In this document: positions 6,101 to 8,680 of the stretch, piece after piece
Position numbering within the stretch: position 1 is the stretch's first letter
Layout: each line of letters opens with the position of its first letter
Source: Zoogloeaceae bacterium
Lineage (GTDB): Bacteria; Pseudomonadota; Gammaproteobacteria; Burkholderiales; Rhodocyclaceae
Direction of reading: 5' to 3'
Assembly: GCA_031274855.1 (NCBI GenBank)
Contig: JAISPO010000174.1
Span: 1-8,680 of the forward strand
DNA: 8,680 nucleotides
Position numbers and translations under genes: made by a program
Notes under the pieces: generated by a model
Databases searched by the model: none
Seen by the model: the letters and a program-made list of their open reading frames with translations, nothing else
What the model was told of the DNA's origin: nothing

Positions 6101-6595
6101 TCAAACCGGGCGCAGCGCCGTCAGGCGCTCGCGCAGGCGGCGCAATGCCTCGGCGGGCATCAGGCGCGTGGCGTCGAAGCGCGGCAGTTCAATACCGTCG
6201 AGCGTGTTCTTGACCAGCAGGCCCAGATCGGTATCGCCTTCCATCAGCAGGCGGCGGCTGAAAAACAGCGTGTCGGGGTCTTCGGCGCGGGTCATCAGGG
6301 CGATGAAATCGCGGCTCTTGGCCGAGATGGTCAAGTCGGGCGGCGCGGCGTCGAAAATGGGCTTGAAGCCGCGGCTGCCGTAAGCAAAGCGCAGGCTCAA
6401 ACCGGCATCGGTGACGCGGATGACGAAACGCTTGCCCAGCAGCGGCTCCAGCGGCTCACGCGGGATCATCCGGCCCAGCGCCAAATTGAGACCGGCAATC
6501 AGCGCCAGCGTCGGCGGTGTTTGCGGTAGATGCGCGCCGAGGCGCATCAACGGCGCGGGCAGTGTGAAATCAGGCAGTTTGAAATTGCTGTTCAT
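6101..6595 (-). CDS. ubiT: Ubiquinone anaerobic biosynthesis accessory factor UbiT (SCP2 domain)
   Basis: Protein of 164 residues (E. coli UbiT, formerly YhbT, is 174) needed for O2-independent ubiquinone synthesis, where it is thought to bind prenylated intermediates through its SCP2 lipid-binding domain. The most telling segment is FFSRRLLMEGDTDLGLLVKNTLDGIE (two halves of 111-136), which closely matches the E. coli protein. Residues 55-105 form the beta-rich part of the SCP2 fold (KRFVIRVTDAGLSL). No signal peptide is seen. The ATG at 6595 has a good AAGGA site about seven bases upstream and an ATGA overlap with ubiV. It is the last gene of the ubi block, and repeats follow its stop. Confidence 0.93.
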   Translation of the reverse strand: MNSNFKLPDFTLPAPLMRLGAHLPQTPPTLALIAGLNLALGRMIPREPLEPLLGKRFVIRVTDAGLSLRFAYGSRGFKPIFDAAPPDLTISAKSRDFIALMTRAEDPDTLFFSRRLLMEGDTDLGLLVKNTLDGIELPRFDATRLMPAEALRRLRERLTALRPV

Positions 6596-7461
6596 GCGGC
6601 TTTCCTTATCAGTTCCAGCCCGGGCCGGCCATGCCAGAAACCGTTGCAGTAGTCACCGGCAAGCTGCGCCGCGCGGCCATCCAGCGCGGCCCGGAAGGCT
6701 GCCAGCACCTCGGCGATACCGGCCGATTGCGGGCTGATGCGCAGAATGCCCACACCGGCGGCCAGCAGATCGGGCAGATCATTCAGCAGATTGTATACCT
6801 TCGCCGATTGGGTCTGAATGCCGTTGAGGAGCAGGAAGTCCTCGCCCTCCCGCGTGCGCACGGCCATGCCGTCCGGAAAATCAATGCACTTGAATTCGCA
6901 AGTGTCCTTCTGCAAATTGAAGCGCCGCGCCGTGAAGCAACGTGCCGAATAAGCCAGCGGCACACGGCCATAGGCAAACACCTCGGTGACCATGCCCTCA
7001 GGCAGTCTGGCCTGCATCCCCGCGAGCAGGTCGTGGCCTGCTTCGGGCGGCATTACCCAGCGCGTCGCGCCCATGTCGGCCAGCAGGCCCAGCGTCTCCG
7101 TGTTGAAAATGTTGAGCGTCGGCCCCGCGGCAAACGGCACGCTGCGCTGCGCCAGCAGGCGCACCGCGCCCATTTCGTTGGCTTCGACGAGAAAGCGCCC
7201 GTTTTCAACCATGCGCCGCAACGCCTTGAGATCGGATTCCGATTCAATCAGCGTTTGGGTGGAAAGCGCCACTTCCTTGCCCGCGTCGGCAAGCCGCGCC
7301 GCGATCTCGAAATAATCATCGAGGCGCAACTCGTGGCGGCGCGAACAGACGGTTTCGCCGAGGTAGACGATATCCACCGGCATACCGGCAACCGCCGCGT
7401 AAAAATCGAGCGTCGTCTGACGCGGCCAGTAATACTGCAACGGTCCAAGAGCGAGTTTCAT
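6592..7461 (-). CDS. ubiV: O2-independent ubiquinone hydroxylation protein UbiV (U32 family)
   Basis: Protein of 289 residues from the peptidase U32 family, which here acts not as a protease but with UbiU in the O2-independent hydroxylation steps of ubiquinone synthesis. Cysteines at 39, 175, 188 and 192 keep the spacing of the E. coli UbiV [4Fe-4S] ligands (39, 180, 193, 197): GETVCSRRHEL, then ARCFTARRFNL with KDTCEFKC. The N-terminus MKLALGPLQYYWPRQTTLDFY and the GPTLNIFN segment (113-120) are typical. The start at 7461 forms an ATGA overlap with ubiU, and the stop forms another with ubiT. A longer in-frame start would lie deep inside ubiU and is unlikely. Confidence 0.96.
   Translation of the reverse strand: MKLALGPLQYYWPRQTTLDFYAAVAGMPVDIVYLGETVCSRRHELRLDDYFEIAARLADAGKEVALSTQTLIESESDLKALRRMVENGRFLVEANEMGAVRLLAQRSVPFAAGPTLNIFNTETLGLLADMGATRWVMPPEAGHDLLAGMQARLPEGMVTEVFAYGRVPLAYSARCFTARRFNLQKDTCEFKCIDFPDGMAVRTREGEDFLLLNGIQTQSAKVYNLLNDLPDLLAAGVGILRISPQSAGIAEVLAAFRAALDGRAAQLAGDYCNGFWHGRPGLELIRKAA
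6603..6607 (-). promoter_or_regulatory. Ribosome binding site of ubiT
   Basis: AAGGA on the minus strand with seven bases to the ATG at 6595, inside the last codons of ubiV. It indicates that ubiT can be initiated on its own despite the ATGA overlap. Confidence 0.65.
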
Positions 7462-8471
7462 TTCCACGGCCTGCTGTACGCGCCAAGCGTGTAGCTCTGG
7501 CCCTCGGAGATTTTGTTCAATTCCGCCATCCAGTCCGCCTTCGGCGCAAAGCGCGCGGCGTCGCGGCGGCAACTATCTATCGCCTCGCGCCAGACTTTGG
7601 TCACCTGCGCGACATAGGCGGGGCTGCGCTGGCGGCCTTCGATTTTGATGGCGCGAATGCCCATGCGCATCAACTCAGGCAGCATTTCCAGCGTGTTGAG
7701 GCTGGCCGGTTCCTCAATCGCGTAATAAGTGGCGCTATCGACCTCGAAGCGGCCCTTGCAAATGGTCGGATAACCGGTGCGCTCCCCTTCGGCAAAGCGG
7801 TCGATCAAAATGCCGTTGAGCCGCGTTTCCATGCCTTTGGGCGTCTGCTCCCAGCGTACCGCCTTGCCCGGCGAACAAGCGCCGTTGCAGTTAGGCGAAG
7901 TGCCTGTCGCATAGGCCGACAAGGCGCAACGCCCCTCGACCATCACGCACAGGCCGCCGAAGCCGAAGATCTCGATCTCGACTGAAGTATTGGCAATCAC
8001 CTGTTCGATCTGCGCCAGTGACAGCACTCGCGGCAACACCGCCCGCTGAATGCCGAAGCGTTCCTGATAAAAATTGATCGCCTCGTAATTGGTTGCCGAC
8101 CCCTGCACCGAAAGATGCAGGCGCAACTGCGGATGCGCGCGCTGCGCGTAAGCCATCAACCCCGGATCGGCAAGAATAATCGCATCGGCGCCATCACTGG
8201 CGGCGCGGTCAACCGCCGCCGTCCAGCGCGGCCAGTTCCCGTCCTGCGGATAAGTATTGAGCGCAATCAGCACCTTGACGCCACGCTCATGCGCATAGCG
8301 GATGCCCTCTTGCAAACTCTTCTCGTCGAAATTCAAGCCCGTGAAATTACGGGCATTGGTATCGTCCCTGAAGCCCGCGTAAACGCAGTCGGCGCCGTTA
8401 TCAACGGCAGCCTTCAACGCGGGCAGCCCGCCTGCGGGGCAGACCAGTTCAATGGGAGGAGGGGTGTTCAT
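7458..8471 (-). CDS. ubiU: O2-independent ubiquinone hydroxylation protein UbiU (U32 family)
   Basis: Protein of 337 residues (E. coli UbiU, formerly YhbU, is 331), partner of UbiV in anaerobic ubiquinone hydroxylation; the family is thought to take oxygen from prephenate. Similarity to E. coli is high along the whole length: LVCPAGGLPALKAA, DDTNARNFTGLNF, LPRVLS, GFGGLCVMVEGRC, KIEGRQRSPAYVAQV. The four [4Fe-4S] cysteines are at 175, 182, 199 and 238, each six more than the E. coli positions 169, 176, 193 and 232. The ATG at 8471 adds only a few residues to the E. coli N-terminus and is preferred, but an in-frame ATG at 8495 is possible. Neither has a clear ribosome binding site. First gene of the ubiUVT block, divergent from rplU. 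Confidence 0.96.
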   Translation of the reverse strand: MNTPPPIELVCPAGGLPALKAAVDNGADCVYAGFRDDTNARNFTGLNFDEKSLQEGIRYAHERGVKVLIALNTYPQDGNWPRWTAAVDRAASDGADAIILADPGLMAYAQRAHPQLRLHLSVQGSATNYEAINFYQERFGIQRAVLPRVLSLAQIEQVIANTSVEIEIFGFGGLCVMVEGRCALSAYATGTSPNCNGACSPGKAVRWEQTPKGMETRLNGILIDRFAEGERTGYPTICKGRFEVDSATYYAIEEPASLNTLEMLPELMRMGIRAIKIEGRQRSPAYVAQVTKVWREAIDSCRRDAARFAPKADWMAELNKISEGQSYTLGAYSRPWK

Positions 8472-8499
8472 GGTATTAGCCGAATCGTTATTCATGTCG

Positions 8500-8520
8500 A
8501 ATTGTATGGGAATTGCATGG
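8500..8520. promoter_or_regulatory. Putative ubiU promoter/operator with 11-base-period direct repeat
   Basis: On the minus strand TACAAT (8506-8501) could serve as a -10 box for ubiU, but no good -35 is visible. The same stretch on the plus strand holds AATTGTATGG (8500-8509) and AATTGCATGG (8511-8520), a direct repeat with one mismatch and one spacer base, about one helical turn apart. It may be a regulator site. I find no FNR/Anr-type TTGAT-N4-ATCAA in the 139 bases between ubiU and rplU. Confidence 0.35.
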
Positions 8521-8545
8521 TTTGAAGTCCGCACACGGAAACCCG

Positions 8546-8574
8546 TAGACCAAAGCGGCTTATCCTCGTATAAT
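8546..8574 (+). promoter_or_regulatory. Sigma-70 promoter of rplU
   Basis: TAGACC (8546-8551, four of six to TTGACA), a 17-base spacer, then a perfect TATAAT (8569-8574). Transcription would start near 8581, leaving a leader of about 30 bases before the rplU ATG. Perfect -10 and ideal spacing are expected for a ribosomal protein operon. Confidence 0.8.
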
Positions 8575-8600
8575 GCGCGGTTCTGTAAACGCTGTTTAAC

Positions 8601-8604
8601 GGAG
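8601..8604 (+). promoter_or_regulatory. Ribosome binding site of rplU
   Basis: GGAG six bases before the ATG at 8611. It confirms the rplU start. Confidence 0.8.
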
Positions 8605-8610
8605 TCCAAC

Positions 8611-8680
8611 ATGTACGCGGTCGTAAAAACCGGTGGCAAGCAGTATCGCGTTGTCGCTGGCGAAAAATTGAAAGTAGAAC
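8611..8680 (+). CDS. rplU: 50S ribosomal protein L21 (partial, N-terminus only)
   Basis: Only the first 23 codons are in the window. They begin MYAVVKTGGKQYRV and continue AGEKLKVE, the well-known N-terminus of bacterial ribosomal protein L21, a 23S rRNA-binding protein of the large subunit. The full protein is about 103 residues. Promoter and ribosome binding site are both clear just upstream. In most proteobacteria rpmA (L27) and obgE follow, but they would lie outside the window. This is the only plus-strand gene here. Confidence 0.95.
   Translation, partial: MYAVVKTGGKQYRVVAGEKLKVE

Noticed and set aside
5871..6104. Small protein containing FPRKRES and WIPAFAGMT strings
   Set aside because: These strings are the translation of the palindromic repeats, a well-known annotation artefact. 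No real gene start or family.
6631..7494. Long plus-strand open frame opposite ubiV (287 codons)
   Set aside because: It is antisense to the clear UbiV protein, with shadow-type composition (many R, H, Q, A) and no ribosome binding site or motif. High GC content explains the open frame.
6592..8471. Collagenase-like U32 peptidases
   Set aside because: This is the older family label. The cysteine spacings and adjacent ubiT show UbiU and UbiV.
8472..8639. N-terminal extension of ubiU up to 8639
   Set aside because: The frame is open, but it would run antisense through the rplU start and promoter and gives residues absent from known UbiU proteins.

Overview
The window is a GC-rich, gene-dense stretch of chromosome, most likely from a betaproteobacterium (Rhodocyclales-like, order not certain). 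The evidence is the protein families and their wording (NodI/NodJ-like exporter, long VanZ protein, CutA next to DsbD), the anaerobic ubiquinone genes ubiU-ubiV-ubiT, and dispersed repeats of the ATTCCC-N8-GGGAAT type. It looks like ordinary core and near-core genome. I see no phage genes, transposase, CRISPR array, toxin-antitoxin pair or tRNA.

Layout. Eleven genes lie on the minus strand and are read from about 8470 down to 1. One gene, rplU, starts on the plus strand at the right edge. The first minus-strand block (8471-6101) is ubiU, ubiV and ubiT, which encode the O2-independent hydroxylation and lipid-binding factors of ubiquinone synthesis; all three are joined by ATGA stop/start overlaps. 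A 195-300 base gap follows, holding three copies of a palindromic repeat, two of them as perfect 30-base inverted arms around a small hairpin (5916-6058). The second block (5863-1) has eight tightly packed genes: a VanZ-family membrane protein, a MazG-like nucleotide pyrophosphohydrolase, a thioredoxin-like [2Fe-2S] ferredoxin, an alpha/beta hydrolase, an ABC-2 exporter ATPase and permease, cutA, and dsbD, which runs off the left edge.

How the genes relate. UbiU and UbiV both keep the four [4Fe-4S] cysteines known from E. coli, and UbiT keeps its SCP2 domain, so the organism probably makes ubiquinone without oxygen, as facultative anaerobes and denitrifiers do. DsbD carries reducing power to the periplasm, and CutA is its usual neighbour. 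The other genes of the second block have no obvious shared pathway, but their overlaps indicate co-expression.

I did not find a clearly new system. The points most worth a second look are: an exporter ATPase that appears to lack the C-terminal subdomain usual in its family; the compound inverted-repeat element at the head of the eight-gene block; an 11-base-period direct repeat over the likely ubiU promoter; an eight-C tract at codons 6-8 of the permease; and ubiU in the place divergent from rplU that ispB occupies in E. coli.
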